From contig NZ_CP017111.1 of assembly GCF_001723605.1 (NCBI RefSeq), forward strand, positions 1,674,001 to 1,738,000: a stretch of 64,000 nucleotides of DNA. Direction: 5' to 3'. Shown in pieces: positions 1 through 8,926 of the stretch; position 1 is the stretch's first letter; each line of letters starts with the position of its first letter. Under the pieces are notes generated by a model. The model worked only from the letters and a program-made list of their open reading frames with translations, ran no database searches and was not told the origin of the DNA. A program made the position numbers and the translations under genes. This DNA is from Sulfurospirillum halorespirans DSM 13726 (GTDB lineage Bacteria; Campylobacterota; Campylobacteria; Campylobacterales; Sulfurospirillaceae).

Positions 1-519
1 TTTGGTACCGCGGTTCTGTTAGCCGTTATTTTGATCTATTTGATTTTAGCCGCACTCTATGAGTCACTCATTCAGCCCTTTATTATCATGATCTCTATGC
101 CACTTTCGTTAACGGGAATTATGGTAGCGCTCTATTTAAGCGGGTATACGTTCAGTCTTTTTGTTATGATTGGTATTATCTTGCTTTTGGGAATGGTGGG
201 GAAAAATGCGATTTTGGTGGTTGACTTTGCAAACCGTGCGATCAAAGAGGGTAAAAAGATCGATGAGGCACTGTTAGAAGCGGGCGAAAAACGTCTTCGT
301 CCTATTTTGATGACCACCTTTGCGATGATCGGCGCGATGATGCCATTAGCCTTTGGCAGTGGAGCAGGGCATGAAGCCAACGCACCGATGGCACTTGCCA
401 TTATCGGTGGACTTTTAAGTTCAACTGTTTTAACCTTACTGGTCGTTCCTGCCATCTATAAGTTCATGTATCCGATGGATGCGTGGCTTCGTAAATGGTA
501 CGAAAAAGGTACGATTTAA
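1..519 (+). CDS. RND efflux pump inner-membrane permease, C-terminal part
   Basis: This is the 3' end of a proton-driven RND (HAE-1, AcrB/MexB-like) drug exporter. The reading frame is open from base 1, so the gene begins outside the window. The visible 172 residues hold the last transmembrane helices and the diagnostic segment GKNAILVVDFANRA, followed by RPILMTTFAMIGAMMPLA, both typical of the second half of the family. The protein would form a trimer in the inner membrane with a periplasmic adaptor and an outer-membrane channel. Neither partner is visible downstream, so they probably lie upstream. A weak hairpin follows the stop. The substrate cannot be told from this part. Confidence 0.93.
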   Translation, partial: FGTAVLLAVILIYLILAALYESLIQPFIIMISMPLSLTGIMVALYLSGYTFSLFVMIGIILLLGMVGKNAILVVDFANRAIKEGKKIDEALLEAGEKRLRPILMTTFAMIGAMMPLAFGSGAGHEANAPMALAIIGGLLSSTVLTLLVVPAIYKFMYPMDAWLRKWYEKGTI

Positions 520-530
520 ACGTTACATGG

Positions 531-551
531 AAAGGGGTGAAATTCCCCTTT
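531..551. terminator. Hairpin between convergent genes
   Basis: AAAGGGG (531-537) and CCCCTTT (545-551) form a 7-bp stem with a 7-base loop just after the RND gene. It faces the convergent small gene that ends at 557. There is no long T-run, so it is at best a weak bidirectional terminator. Confidence 0.45.
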
Positions 552-556
552 ACGCC

Positions 557-769
557 TTATTTATTGCGTTTGCGATCTTTTTTGACTTGCTTCGCTTTGG
601 CTTTTGCTTTGGCTTTTTGAGCATCGCTCGGTTTTGCTTTATCCGAGTTTACTGCACCAACATTGGCCTGTTTTCCCTCGTAAGGAACGGTATGCTTTTG
701 GAGTGTTGCTAGACCTGCAAGTTTGTAGCCATTTTCCATTTTAACGCTATTGTTGAGTAATCCGCCCAT
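557..769 (-). CDS. Small lysine/alanine-rich basic protein, unknown function
   Basis: The gene encodes 70 residues. The N-terminal half (MGGLLNNSVKMENGYKLAG) is ordinary. The C-terminal half is a run of Lys/Ala repeats (AKAKAKAKQVKKDRKRNK), suggesting a disordered tail that could bind nucleic acid or an acidic surface. A good ribosome site (AAGGA) lies 7 bases before the ATG, and a TATAAT-like -10 (839-844 on this strand) lies about 70 bases upstream. It stands alone, convergent to the RND pump. I recognise no family. The well-placed ribosome site and the gap without other genes argue that it is real. Confidence 0.6.
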   Translation of the reverse strand: MGGLLNNSVKMENGYKLAGLATLQKHTVPYEGKQANVGAVNSDKAKPSDAQKAKAKAKAKQVKKDRKRNK

Positions 770-875
770 TATGTGTCCTTCATGATACTTAAATGTGATT
801 GGAGAAAAATCGTTGAGAGTTTCGTAACGATAAGCGCTATTATACTTTATCCTTGCTTTAAGCCATGTAAAAGCG

Positions 876-887
876 TTTACATGTAAA
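876..887. repeat. Iterated palindrome, exact copy
   Basis: TTTACATGTAAA in the spacer upstream of the 39-residue gene; a partial CATGTAAAAG lies ten bases before it. Confidence 0.9.
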
Positions 888-938
888 GAAGAGGGCTCTT
901 ATTTCAGCCTAATTGATTACAATAGCGGCTACTATTTT

Positions 939-950
939 TTTACATGTAAA
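939..950. repeat. Iterated palindrome, exact copy
   Basis: TTTACATGTAAA whose right end overlaps the ribosome site of the 39-residue gene, 63 bases from the previous copy. Confidence 0.9.
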
Positions 951-959
951 AGGGAACGT

Positions 960-1079
960 ATGCTAGAGCAAAACCTCATAACCATGCAACAGATCGACTA
1001 CGAGGTCGAATTTCACAAGCTTTTAGCCAAATACATCGAACTTCAAGACAAATATAACAAGTTGATTGAGTCCAATTGA
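960..1079 (+). CDS. 39-residue small protein, unknown
   Basis: A short frame begins MLEQNLITMQQIDYEVEFHK and ends in a TGA at 1077-1079. It has a strong ribosome site (AAAAGGGA, 5 bases before the ATG), and a hairpin with a T-run follows at 1100-1124. The heptad-like pattern of hydrophobic and charged residues suggests one amphipathic helix or a short coiled coil. It resembles in style the small helical proteins rich in Gln/Glu/Lys found in Campylobacterota, but I cannot assign a family. A TTTACATGTAAA palindrome (939-950) lies directly before the ribosome site and another fragment follows the stop. Confidence 0.5.
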   Translation: MLEQNLITMQQIDYEVEFHKLLAKYIELQDKYNKLIESN

Positions 1080-1099
1080 CTCCTTTACATGTAACGCAG

Positions 1100-1124
1100 A
1101 AGAGGGCACGCAAAATGCCCTTTT
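1100..1124 (+). terminator. Rho-independent terminator after the 39-residue gene
   Basis: AAGAGGGCA (1100-1108) pairs with TGCCCTTTT (1116-1124) around a 7-base loop and ends in TTTT. On the other strand the same hairpin could end the chemoreceptor transcript, whose stop lies at 1133. Confidence 0.65.
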
Positions 1125-1132
1125 GAATGTGT

Positions 1133-3133
1133 TTAATGGCTGTTGAGAATGCTCAGAGTTTTTTCATACACACTGAGTTTGCCAAGTTCCGCTTTGAGCC
1201 CATCGGTCAATTGCGATTGCGATCGTAGCTCTTTGGATATGATCTGACTTTTTTCTGCCAGATTTTCCATATCGGAAGAGAGCGCGTTGCTTTTAGAGGA
1301 GACTTCCAAGAGACCACCACTCACACTACTCATGGTTTTGCTGATATTTTCAACCGCTTGGATGATGGTACTCACCGACACATTGGTCTCAGAGAGACTT
1401 TTTTGCGTACGTTCTGCAAGTTTACGCACTTCATCGGCAACGACAGCAAAACCACGTCCATGCTCACCCGCACGCGCCGCTTCTATTGCCGCATTGAGTG
1501 CTAGTAAATTGGTTTGATCGGCAATGTCAGAGATGACACTTAAAACAACACGAATATCGCGGACATTGTTGGTAAGATTTTCCACTTCATGGAGAAGATT
1601 GGCATTGTCAACACTTCCTTTTTCCATGCTCGAAGCAAACACAACAAACTCTTTTTCCACCGATGAGAGTTGCGTTTCGATCGCATCAATGGCACTCACA
1701 GCGTTTTGAAGCGTTTCACCCATGGTCTCAATAACAGGCATGCTCTCTTTCATTTGAGCCAACATTGCTTTGTTGATGGTATCGACCATGTTTTGGCGAT
1801 TGATCTTTCGTAGTAAAAAATAGCTCTTAAATCCAGCGTATTTCTGCACAAAATTATCAACATAGTCATCTTCAAAATTAGCACCTTCTATCTGATAGAA
1901 AAAGATCGCGGTCAAGGTTTGGTTGACATTGACCCCTAAAAGCTCACCAAAAGTCGAAAAACCAGCCACGGGAATCTCATTAAAGACAGAGAGCTGATTG
2001 ATCTCACGCGTATTGCACAAACGTCTTAAAATACAGTCATTGAAAATCGCGCCAATGGCTTTGGGCTTGTTATGGCAAAACTGCGCAAAATCATAGTTTG
2101 TGGTCTGCACAAAGTCTGTTTTTTCAAGCAAAAGAAGCTCTTCACCTGCCTCAATGTCACAGTAAAAATGGATCGTCTCATTGGGTACATCAAGAGACGC
2201 GATGGAGCGAATATAGATCTCACCATCAATTTCAATCCCAAAGGTATAATTGGCAAGTTTAGCATTGAGTTCACTCGCAGAGCATCTAAAATGGGTTGTT
2301 AACGCAGAGATGCCGCCAACGCTCATATTGGTACTTCGATCTAAAAAGGCACGCACTGTACGCGTAATCGGATTGGCATCCAAAACGGTAAACGAAATAG
2401 ACGTTTTTCTAAAATTTTGACTTTTAAAAACACCAAAACGATACTGCGGTGTCAGTTTCATAAACGTCACTACCGCATGGTGCCTTAAGGTTCGCGTTCC
2501 ATCGTAAATGTAGGTGTTTTGAAAGTCCAGCTTACCACCCGCACTGCCACCGATAAGCAAACACGGGAATTTTGCCACATGGTACACCGCTTCCATAAAA
2601 AAACTCTCACTCGCACTGAGTCCATCGATGAGCGTGTAACCCAATGTATCATCCGAGCGCATTTTGAAAGGCACGCGCACCTTTTTGACCTCTTCAGCAA
2701 TCAAAGCAGAACGCTGCGCTGCTGTTTTGCCACTCGTTGCCATATCTTCGCTTTTTAGAGGAATGGAAGCAACATACACATCACTGATGATTTCGGGAGA
2801 AAAAAGCATTAAAACAATGTTATCGCCTTCACCAGCAGATGCTGAAGAATAGAGTGAGGGAAGGGGAGTTTCACCATGAAGGCTACACAGTTCGCCCGCC
2901 GTTGTTGAGAGAATCAACATTGCCTCAGGAGGAAGCGCTTGTTTGAGTTTTGATGCAATTGCGTTAAAATCCAAAGAGGGAGAGACAAAACCTAAAACAA
3001 CTTTTGGTTTAAACAAAATAGTTTTAAAAGCGGTGGAAATGGATTGTTCTTGAAGACTTAAAGTTACAATAACATGACCCGTAGATGAGGCGTTAAAGGC
3101 TGTTTGCTCGGATGAACGAAAAAAACTAAACAT
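1133..3133 (-). CDS. Soluble FIST-domain methyl-accepting chemotaxis protein
   Basis: The 666-residue protein joins an N-terminal FIST_N/FIST_C sensory region (about residues 20-400) to an MCP signalling domain. The conserved hairpin tip is clear at about residues 533-580 ([20 protein letters not shown], then [18 protein letters not shown]), the part that contacts CheA and CheW. There is no transmembrane helix or signal peptide, so it should sense something inside the cell. FIST domains are thought to bind small ligands such as amino acids; the ligand here is unknown. The ribosome site AAGGAAG lies before the ATG. No chemotaxis gene is adjacent, which is usual for chemoreceptors. Confidence 0.92.
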   Translation of the reverse strand: MFSFFRSSEQTAFNASSTGHVIVTLSLQEQSISTAFKTILFKPKVVLGFVSPSLDFNAIASKLKQALPPEAMLILSTTAGELCSLHGETPLPSLYSSASAGEGDNIVLMLFSPEIISDVYVASIPLKSEDMATSGKTAAQRSALIAEEVKKVRVPFKMRSDDTLGYTLIDGLSASESFFMEAVYHVAKFPCLLIGGSAGGKLDFQNTYIYDGTRTLRHHAVVTFMKLTPQYRFGVFKSQNFRKTSISFTVLDANPITRTVRAFLDRSTNMSVGGISALTTHFRCSASELNAKLANYTFGIEIDGEIYIRSIASLDVPNETIHFYCDIEAGEELLLLEKTDFVQTTNYDFAQFCHNKPKAIGAIFNDCILRRLCNTREINQLSVFNEIPVAGFSTFGELLGVNVNQTLTAIFFYQIEGANFEDDYVDNFVQKYAGFKSYFLLRKINRQNMVDTINKAMLAQMKESMPVIETMGETLQNAVSAIDAIETQLSSVEKEFVVFASSMEKGSVDNANLLHEVENLTNNVRDIRVVLSVISDIADQTNLLALNAAIEAARAGEHGRGFAVVADEVRKLAERTQKSLSETNVSVSTIIQAVENISKTMSSVSGGLLEVSSKSNALSSDMENLAEKSQIISKELRSQSQLTDGLKAELGKLSVYEKTLSILNSH

Positions 3134-3290
3134 GGCACTTCCTTATTAGAATAACTTATGTTTTTCATAGTAAATTCATACTAACTCACCAACCATAAAG
3201 ATGTACTTAAACATCTTTTGCACACACACATTGACAAATAGACCATCTCAATTCAGTAACGATCGTTTTATTAATTATTGAAAACTGTAA

Positions 3291-3319
3291 TTTTCAAAGT
3301 TAATATAGAGAAGTATAAT
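3291..3319 (+). promoter_or_regulatory. Candidate promoter for an unannotated transcript
   Basis: TTTTCA (3291-3296) and TATAAT (3314-3319) are separated by exactly 17 bases in the 330-base gap between the chemoreceptor and desulforubrerythrin. No plus-strand gene follows. Confidence 0.45.
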
Positions 3320-3325
3320 TGATAA

Positions 3326-3459
3326 TTTTACATTACGTTCGTAGCATGAAAATAGCCTATTTAAGTAGGTTCACTTATGTATCTTAAATAAAGTTTTGGA
3401 GAAGTTACGAAGTGGATACAAGAAGCTATCAATGAATATTGGTAGCTTCTTGTCTTTTG
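3326..3459 (+). ncRNA. Candidate small RNA, about 130 bases
   Basis: A sigma70-like promoter (3291-3319) precedes this stretch. It ends in a strong hairpin (AAGAAGCTATCAA, six-base loop, TTGGTAGCTTCTT) followed by GTCTTTTG, which is oriented to end plus-strand transcription. On the minus strand the same hairpin has no T-run, so it does not serve the desulforubrerythrin gene well. The only open frame inside is 13 codons from 3345. The transcript would run towards the 3' end of the desulforubrerythrin gene. This is an inference from signals alone. Confidence 0.35.
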
Positions 3460-3463
3460 AAAG

Positions 3464-4114
3464 TTAGATGCCCAAATCTTGGCGTTTGAAATACTCTTGT
3501 CCAACTTTACACAAAGGACACGCTTTGGGTGCTTTTTTACCTCTATGGATATGTCCACACACTTCACAGACCCAAATCTCTTCTTCGGCATCTTCAAAGA
3601 AACCATCTTCTCTCATCGCATCTTGAAGCGCTTTGTATTCGCGTTCATGTTCAACTTCTACTTTACCAATGGCGTTAAAAAGACGTGCAAGCTCTTTGTG
3701 TCCTTCTTCTTCTGCAATTTTTGCAAAATTGGGGTACATCGTTTCATGCTCATAATGTTCACCTGCCATTGCACTATCAAGGTTTTTAAGCGTTATCTCT
3801 GTCTCTGCGCCATCTACAAGTTTATGGTAGGCTTTAAACTCAGCTCTTGCGTGCCATTTTTCATTTTCAGCGGCTTCTCTAAAGTGACGAGAGATTGCAT
3901 GCCAGCCCTCTTCCAAGGCAATGTCTGCAAATAGGTCATATTTATTACGCGCTTGAGATTCTCCCGCAAATGCTTTCATCAGATTGACCGCTGTAAGATC
4001 TTCGGTGATACATGCCATCTCTTGACCACAACAGGTAAGTTTACCGCCACCCACATTTTGAACTTCCACTTCATTCCCGCATTTACTGCATTTGTATGTC
4101 TCGTACTGTCTCAT
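3464..4114 (-). CDS. rrc: Desulforubrerythrin (three-domain rubrerythrin)
   Basis: The 216-residue protein has three iron modules in order. First is a desulforedoxin-like N-terminus with Cys9, Cys12 and the pair Cys28-Cys29. Next is a four-helix di-iron rubrerythrin domain (AGESQARNKY, EKWHARAEF, EHETMYPNF, KVEVEHEREY supply the Glu/His ligands). Last is a rubredoxin-like C-terminus with CEVC and CPLC. This arrangement matches the Campylobacter jejuni Rrc/desulforubrerythrin, an NADH-linked cytoplasmic peroxidase that protects oxygen-sensitive cells. The start follows a clear AAGGAG ribosome site. It is monocistronic, with an A/T-rich upstream region in which a peroxide-responsive operator would be plausible, though I cannot point to one. 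Confidence 0.93.
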   Translation of the reverse strand: MRQYETYKCSKCGNEVEVQNVGGGKLTCCGQEMACITEDLTAVNLMKAFAGESQARNKYDLFADIALEEGWHAISRHFREAAENEKWHARAEFKAYHKLVDGAETEITLKNLDSAMAGEHYEHETMYPNFAKIAEEEGHKELARLFNAIGKVEVEHEREYKALQDAMREDGFFEDAEEEIWVCEVCGHIHRGKKAPKACPLCKVGQEYFKRQDLGI

Positions 4115-4196
4115 TCTTGCTCCTTAAAATTTATAGTGACATTCTAATCAATTCTTACTTAAACAATAATAAATTGTAATTAATAATTTTTATCGT

Positions 4197-4790
4197 CTAA
4201 AGAATTCCTTTTTTAGTGAAAAAATCTTCAATCACTTTAGCCGCAAACGCTTTGTCGTACATGTAAAGCTCTTGCCATGTCTTACCTTCTAAAAAACTCT
4301 TTGTACCAATGTCATATTTTGCTTTGACCTGTTGGACAAACTCTAAGACAGCGCTGAACAAAAGTGCGTACTGAGCAGCAGTAAATTTTTTGAGAAGGTC
4401 GAACAAGCGGTAATAATTGACCATTTTTTTACTCGATTCTTCGACCATGCGAAGCGACCAAATGCGCCCTGCAAACTCATGTTGGTACTCAACACCTGTG
4501 CGAATCTGCAAGGAAAATTCTCTCAGTCCTTGTAAAAATGTCTCTTTGGGTAAAAAATCGGTGGTATTGTGGAAAAACAGATAGATACTAAACAAAAAAA
4601 GATCTTCGACGCAAGGCGCATACGCTCTAATCTCTGTATACGTCTCTTGTTCGACACTCAACTGCATTCGAAGATACGCCAGGTGCTTAACGCGCCAGTT
4701 ATCTTTTTGCTCTGCCCTCTTCTGCCACTCAATCAATGTAGGTCTCGGTATATCGTAACGCTCAACTAAAGGCTTGTAAGATGTCTGCAT
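4197..4790 (-). CDS. Conserved-looking hypothetical protein
   Basis: The gene encodes 197 residues, cytoplasmic by appearance, with no signal peptide or clear membrane helix. The N-terminus (LVERYDIPRPTLIEWQKR) reads like a small helix-turn-helix of the kind that follows the phrase of a transposase or resolvase recogniser. The rest is helical and rich in aromatic residues, with no catalytic motif that I recognise. The ribosome site is weak (GGGAG, 6 bases before the ATG). It lies downstream of the quinone/heme block, 140 bases after ubiD, with a possible TAGAAT -10 in that gap. Regulatory function would be a guess. Confidence 0.7.
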   Translation of the reverse strand: MQTSYKPLVERYDIPRPTLIEWQKRAEQKDNWRVKHLAYLRMQLSVEQETYTEIRAYAPCVEDLFLFSIYLFFHNTTDFLPKETFLQGLREFSLQIRTGVEYQHEFAGRIWSLRMVEESSKKMVNYYRLFDLLKKFTAAQYALLFSAVLEFVQQVKAKYDIGTKSFLEGKTWQELYMYDKAFAAKVIEDFFTKKGIL

Positions 4791-4930
4791 CGCTTACTCC
4801 CAAGTCAGAATGGACTATTCTATTACTTTTTTTGAAATATTTCAATACTTAGGGGTTATTTGAAAGAAAGAGAAGAAAAATGTATACCATTGGTTAATGA
4901 TGAAAACAGATGGTATACATAAAAAAGAGA

Positions 4931-6739
4931 CTAGATATGGAAGTGTTTTAAAAAGGCAGGATTGTTTTCAACCAAACCAAGCTCTATCAGGCGCAAAATC
5001 GTTTTTTGATCGCAATCAGTGTCTTTTGGCCACTCTCTGGTGTAGCCATCAAGATCATTTTTGGTCGTTGCATCAATGCCAATAAACTCCTCTTCGACAA
5101 AAATGTCGCGAAGTGCATCGATGTTATTGACCACGCGCCAGATCAGCATATAGGCATTATCCACGCTATTGCCCTCATTATCCACCACGATCAAAAGTTT
5201 CATATGCTCTTTTAAAGGTTTGAGCGCTTCATACACCTCTTTACCTGCCCTCTTCTTAGAAATGGTCATAACGGTAATCGGTGTTTTCGTCTGTGTTTTG
5301 TACTGTTTGAGCGCAGAAACTTCGGGAACCAAGGTTGTGACCTTAAAAAGAAGATCTCTATCGCTCAAAATGGTTTTTGAAGGCGCGTCGATCACACCAC
5401 CGGTACAATCCACACCGAGTTTCCCACCAAAAAGAGCATTTGGAGAAGCGTGATCCAGCGCGTCGCACACACCTTCGCTAATAAGCAAGCGTTTCGCACT
5501 GACGCGATTTAAGATGTAGTCGCTCAAAGGCTCGTAATCATCTAAGTCAGGAGCATTTTCATCGACAAAAATGGCGTGTTTAACAAAACTCATCTGTCCT
5601 ACACCCCAAAACGCGTGCATAAACTGTTTTGCATGTCCAGGATAGAGCACATTCATCTTGGCTAAAATGAAGTTATGAAACACACCATTTTCAGGCATGT
5701 TGTAATCAATGAGATCAGGAGCTGTCGTTTTTAAAAGCGGTAAAAAGATGCGCTCCGTTGCCCAACCCATGTATTTATCTTCCAAAGGAGGTTTCCCCAC
5801 AACGGTCGCTTGATAAACAGGTTTTTCTTTACATGTAATGCAGGTCACATCCATCACAGGATACGGCTCTTTAAGCGTGTAATAGCCTGTATGATCGCCA
5901 AAAGGTCCTTCGATCTCCATAAGGCTAGGATCAACCCAACCCTCAATAACAATATCCACATCTTCAGGCACATAAATAGGATTGGTCAGTGATTTGACAA
6001 GGCGAGCACTTTTGTCTTTGATAAAACCATAGAGTAAAAGTTCAAACATCCCAATCGGCATCGGCGCTTGTCCGCACCAAATATAAAGTGGATCGCCCCC
6101 AATTCCAATGCTCACAGGCATTTTTTTACCCGCTTTTTGGTATTCATGAAAGAAATGTGCGCTATCTTTGTGAATCTGCCAGTGCATACCCAAACGGTTT
6201 TTATCGTAAACTTGCAAGCGGTACATACCTAGATTTTGTTTCGTTCCATCCAAACTTTGTGTGTAAACCTGCCCCATCGTGATAAACGGACCACCGTCTT
6301 CGCTCCATGTGGTTAAAATGGGGAAAGCATAGAGATTTGGCTCGTCATACACTTTTGTTTGACAAACACCCTTACCTTTCAGTCGTTTTGGAAGCGCATT
6401 TTTAAGATTAAACAGTGTGCCGAGCATGCCCATTTTATCCATAAAAGACGTTGGCGGTTTCATGTGCATGAGTGATTCGATCTGCTTTGCCACGACGTTG
6501 GGATTTTTACCAAAAATAAGCTCGGTCGCTTTATCGGAGCCAAATACATTCATCAGCACTGGCATATCAAAGCTCTTACCCAGTCTTTTACTCACAGGTT
6601 TGGTAAATAAAAGCGCTTTTGAATCCGCTTTTTTGACTTCAATATAAGCCAAATGCGGAATTTCTAGATCAATATCAAGCTCAGTATCGATTACATGTAA
6701 AAGATCGTTTTGGCGTAGAAGGTCAATGATTCGCTGCAT
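4931..6739 (-). CDS. ubiD: Menaquinone biosynthesis decarboxylase, UbiD family
   Basis: This 602-residue enzyme belongs to the prenylated-flavin-dependent UbiD decarboxylases. Segments such as GPFGDHTGYYTLKEPYPV and FPILTTWSEDGGPFIT are typical of the family, and the length fits the menaquinone-type branch annotated in Campylobacter and Streptomyces. In organisms using the futalosine route it would remove the carboxyl group from the prenylated naphthoate intermediate (the role sometimes called MqnL); that step is inferred here. The ribosome site AAAGG precedes the ATG. It is the last gene of the heme/quinone block, 9 bases after hemC, and carries two iterated-palindrome copies (5828 and 6691). 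Confidence 0.9.
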   Translation of the reverse strand: MQRIIDLLRQNDLLHVIDTELDIDLEIPHLAYIEVKKADSKALLFTKPVSKRLGKSFDMPVLMNVFGSDKATELIFGKNPNVVAKQIESLMHMKPPTSFMDKMGMLGTLFNLKNALPKRLKGKGVCQTKVYDEPNLYAFPILTTWSEDGGPFITMGQVYTQSLDGTKQNLGMYRLQVYDKNRLGMHWQIHKDSAHFFHEYQKAGKKMPVSIGIGGDPLYIWCGQAPMPIGMFELLLYGFIKDKSARLVKSLTNPIYVPEDVDIVIEGWVDPSLMEIEGPFGDHTGYYTLKEPYPVMDVTCITCKEKPVYQATVVGKPPLEDKYMGWATERIFLPLLKTTAPDLIDYNMPENGVFHNFILAKMNVLYPGHAKQFMHAFWGVGQMSFVKHAIFVDENAPDLDDYEPLSDYILNRVSAKRLLISEGVCDALDHASPNALFGGKLGVDCTGGVIDAPSKTILSDRDLLFKVTTLVPEVSALKQYKTQTKTPITVMTISKKRAGKEVYEALKPLKEHMKLLIVVDNEGNSVDNAYMLIWRVVNNIDALRDIFVEEEFIGIDATTKNDLDGYTREWPKDTDCDQKTILRLIELGLVENNPAFLKHFHI

Positions 6740-6748
6740 TTTCTGCCT

Positions 6749-7693
6749 TTAAAAAATTTCGTTTAGCGCGATCTGTTCCGCACGTTCCAAGAGCGCTTTC
6801 GCTCCTCTATCAATGACTTTTTGTGCCAATGCTTTGCCCACACTTGCATACTCTGCGCGTGTGGTGGTTATCGCTTCGCTGAGCATTTCAGAGCCATCGG
6901 GAAGTCCTAAAATCGCTTTTACATGTAAAGCATCGCCACACAATTCTGCGTTCACACCAATAGGCACTTGGCAACCGCCTTCAAGGATGGTGACAAAGTC
7001 GCGCTCTACGCGTGTTTCGATGATGGCATCTTCATCATTCAGCACGGAGACCAAACGTTCAACCTCGGCATCGCAGACAATTTCAATCCCAAGTGCGGCT
7101 TGCCCAGAAGCGGGGATCATTACCTCTTTGGAGATAGGCGTAAAATAGTTCACCTCTGCGCTCAAACCCAAACGGTTAATGCCTGCACTGGCTAAGATGA
7201 TCGCATCAAATTCACCCTCTTTGAGCTTGCGAATACGGGTATTGACATTGCCTCTAAGATTTTTGATCACAAAATCAGGACGAAGTTTTAAAAGTTGCAT
7301 GCGACGTCTTAAACTCGTCGTTCCAACGACCGCTCCAAGAGGAAGCGCTTCTAACGAAGCATATTTTTCAGAAAGCATCGCATCGCGGACGTCTTCACGC
7401 TTGGTGATGACGCCCAGTTTTAAACCCTCTGGAAACGCCATAGGAACATCTTTGAGACTGTGTACAGCAATGTGTGCTTCACCACGAAGCATCGCCTCTT
7501 CAAGCTCTTTGGTAAAGAGCCCTTTGCCGCCAATTTTTGCTAAAGCGACATCTAAAATTTTATCGCCTTTGGTCATCATAACGGAAAGTTCGACCTCAAG
7601 ACCAGGATGCGCTTTTTCAAGTTCCGCTTTGACAAATTCGGACTGCCAAAGGGCAAGTTTACTTCCACGGGTTGCAATAATGAGTTTTTTCAT
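6749..7693 (-). CDS. hemC: Hydroxymethylbilane synthase (porphobilinogen deaminase)
   Basis: HemC joins four porphobilinogen molecules into hydroxymethylbilane in heme synthesis. The 314-residue length is normal. The N-terminal [13 protein letters not shown], the SLKDVP loop, [11 protein letters not shown] and the cofactor-binding Cys in [10 protein letters not shown] are all present. The start overlaps the stop of the upstream Dsb-like gene (ATGA), so the two are probably translated together. HemA is encoded four genes upstream in the same direction. An exact palindrome copy (6918-6929) encodes LHVK near the C-terminal domain. Confidence 0.97.
   Translation of the reverse strand: MKKLIIATRGSKLALWQSEFVKAELEKAHPGLEVELSVMMTKGDKILDVALAKIGGKGLFTKELEEAMLRGEAHIAVHSLKDVPMAFPEGLKLGVITKREDVRDAMLSEKYASLEALPLGAVVGTTSLRRRMQLLKLRPDFVIKNLRGNVNTRIRKLKEGEFDAIILASAGINRLGLSAEVNYFTPISKEVMIPASGQAALGIEIVCDAEVERLVSVLNDEDAIIETRVERDFVTILEGGCQVPIGVNAELCGDALHVKAILGLPDGSEMLSEAITTTRAEYASVGKALAQKVIDRGAKALLERAEQIALNEIF
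6918..6929. repeat. Iterated palindrome in hemC
   Basis: Exact 12-mer, read as LHVK in HemC. Confidence 0.9.
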
Positions 7694-8550
7694 TTAGACT
7701 CTTTTATAAATTTTCTGTAGCTTCGTTTTGTATCGTCTTTTTTACCATCCAGATAGATGGTTGGCGTACCATTGACCATGAGTGCTGTGGCAAGCTCGTG
7801 GTCTTGGTTTAGTTTTTGAAGAATGTGCGCTTGATTGATCTGATCAACGGTGAAATTTTTATTTAACGCTGTGTTGAAAAGTTCTAAAATTGCCTTTTCA
7901 TCGCTGATTTTTATATCAAAAAACTCTTTGTACACTTTCTTTACAATCGCTTTATCACCCTGCTCTTCGGCTAAAATCATCGCTTTCACCAATGTAGGCG
8001 CTGCTGGGTGAATGTTGAGTGGAAAATGGTAGTAAAACAGTGCAAACATTTGCGGATTGGCTTCCACATCGGCAATCACTTCGGGTAAAAAATCCATACA
8101 AAAAGGACAGAGAGGGTCACTAAAAACAACGAGTTTATGCGGTGCATTAAGATTTCCTGCTAAAAGATGCTCTTTATTATACGCGGAAGCATCTACATCG
8201 AGCGAATAACTCCCTTTAATGCTTCGACCACTGCCAAGATCAGCAAAATCTTTACTCAAAATTTTACCATCGGTAAAGACCATGTCATTGACGGAGAGTT
8301 TTTTGCCCTCTTGCTTAGTCAAATTAAGATCAATTCGGACAAAATAGACCATCCATTCGGGCATCTCTTTCATCGCCTCTTTTTTGACAATCACCACTTT
8401 ATCAAACGTATAATTTTCATTAGGCGCAATAGATTTTTGTAAAAATGTCGTTACTTTGGTATCAAGATCAGAAGCAGTAACGGCGGCAAAAAGCGTACTA
8501 CTGCTTAAGCTGATGGCTATCGTCAATAATTTCAACATCAATGATCTCAT
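7690..8550 (-). CDS. Periplasmic thiol:disulfide oxidoreductase, DsbA/DsbC-like
   Basis: The protein has a signal peptide ([18 protein letters not shown], cut after LFAA) and a thioredoxin fold with active site [10 protein letters not shown] and the cis-proline loop [10 protein letters not shown]. An N-terminal region of about 110 residues may be a dimerisation domain as in DsbC/DsbG. I chose the ATG at 8550 because AAGGAGATCACG stands directly before it; the frame is open for 14 more codons upstream. With that start the gene overlaps fxsA by 53 bases, unusually long for this window. Its role is probably disulfide formation, or shuffling in cytochrome or envelope maturation. Length is 286 residues. 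Confidence 0.85.
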   Translation of the reverse strand: MRSLMLKLLTIAISLSSSTLFAAVTASDLDTKVTTFLQKSIAPNENYTFDKVVIVKKEAMKEMPEWMVYFVRIDLNLTKQEGKKLSVNDMVFTDGKILSKDFADLGSGRSIKGSYSLDVDASAYNKEHLLAGNLNAPHKLVVFSDPLCPFCMDFLPEVIADVEANPQMFALFYYHFPLNIHPAAPTLVKAMILAEEQGDKAIVKKVYKEFFDIKISDEKAILELFNTALNKNFTVDQINQAHILQKLNQDHELATALMVNGTPTIYLDGKKDDTKRSYRKFIKESK

Positions 8551-8926
8551 CGTGATCTCCTTGTTTAAAATGCGTTGTTGTGGGGGTTTCATCTTTTACA
8601 TGTAAGAATTTTGAAACGATTAAAGTCACCAGTGAGCTAAACTGTAAAAGTAAGCCTACTATATCGCCTAAAAAGCCTGGTAATATCAATAAAATGGCGC
8701 CTACAATCGCCCAAAGATTGAGTCTTTGAAATGAAGAGGGGCTGATCTCGCCTTGCATCAGAGCACTGAGGTTTTGCATCAGAGTTAGGCGGAAATTGGC
8801 AAGCAAAATTCCACCTAAAAGGGCTGAAATAACAAGTTCACCAAACGTTGCCATCACCCCAATCTGAGAGCCAATATTTAAAGAGACCATCACTTCTAAA
8901 AAGAGATAGATCAAAAAATACTTCAC
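8498..8926 (-). CDS. fxsA: FxsA family inner-membrane protein
   Basis: This is a 142-residue membrane protein of the FxsA family, named for suppression of phage T7 exclusion in E. coli; its physiological function is unclear. Hydrophobic segments occur at about residues 2-18, 24-45 and 70-105, with the family pattern [13 protein letters not shown]. The acidic tail ([15 protein letters not shown]) is typical. It starts with GTG overlapping the proS stop (GTGA). Its last 53 bases overlap the start of the Dsb-like gene. A palindrome copy at 8595 encodes LHVK. Confidence 0.9.
   Translation of the reverse strand: MKYFLIYLFLEVMVSLNIGSQIGVMATFGELVISALLGGILLANFRLTLMQNLSALMQGEISPSSFQRLNLWAIVGAILLILPGFLGDIVGLLLQFSSLVTLIVSKFLHVKDETPTTTHFKQGDHDEIIDVEIIDDSHQLKQ

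Noticed and set aside
3345..3386. 13-codon frame inside the candidate small RNA
   Set aside because: It has no ribosome site and no evidence of selection can be seen in one sequence.
7179..7697. 172-codon frame antisense to hemC
   Set aside because: It mirrors hemC, is rich in Ser/Arg from complementary codons, has no ribosome site, and hemC is certain.
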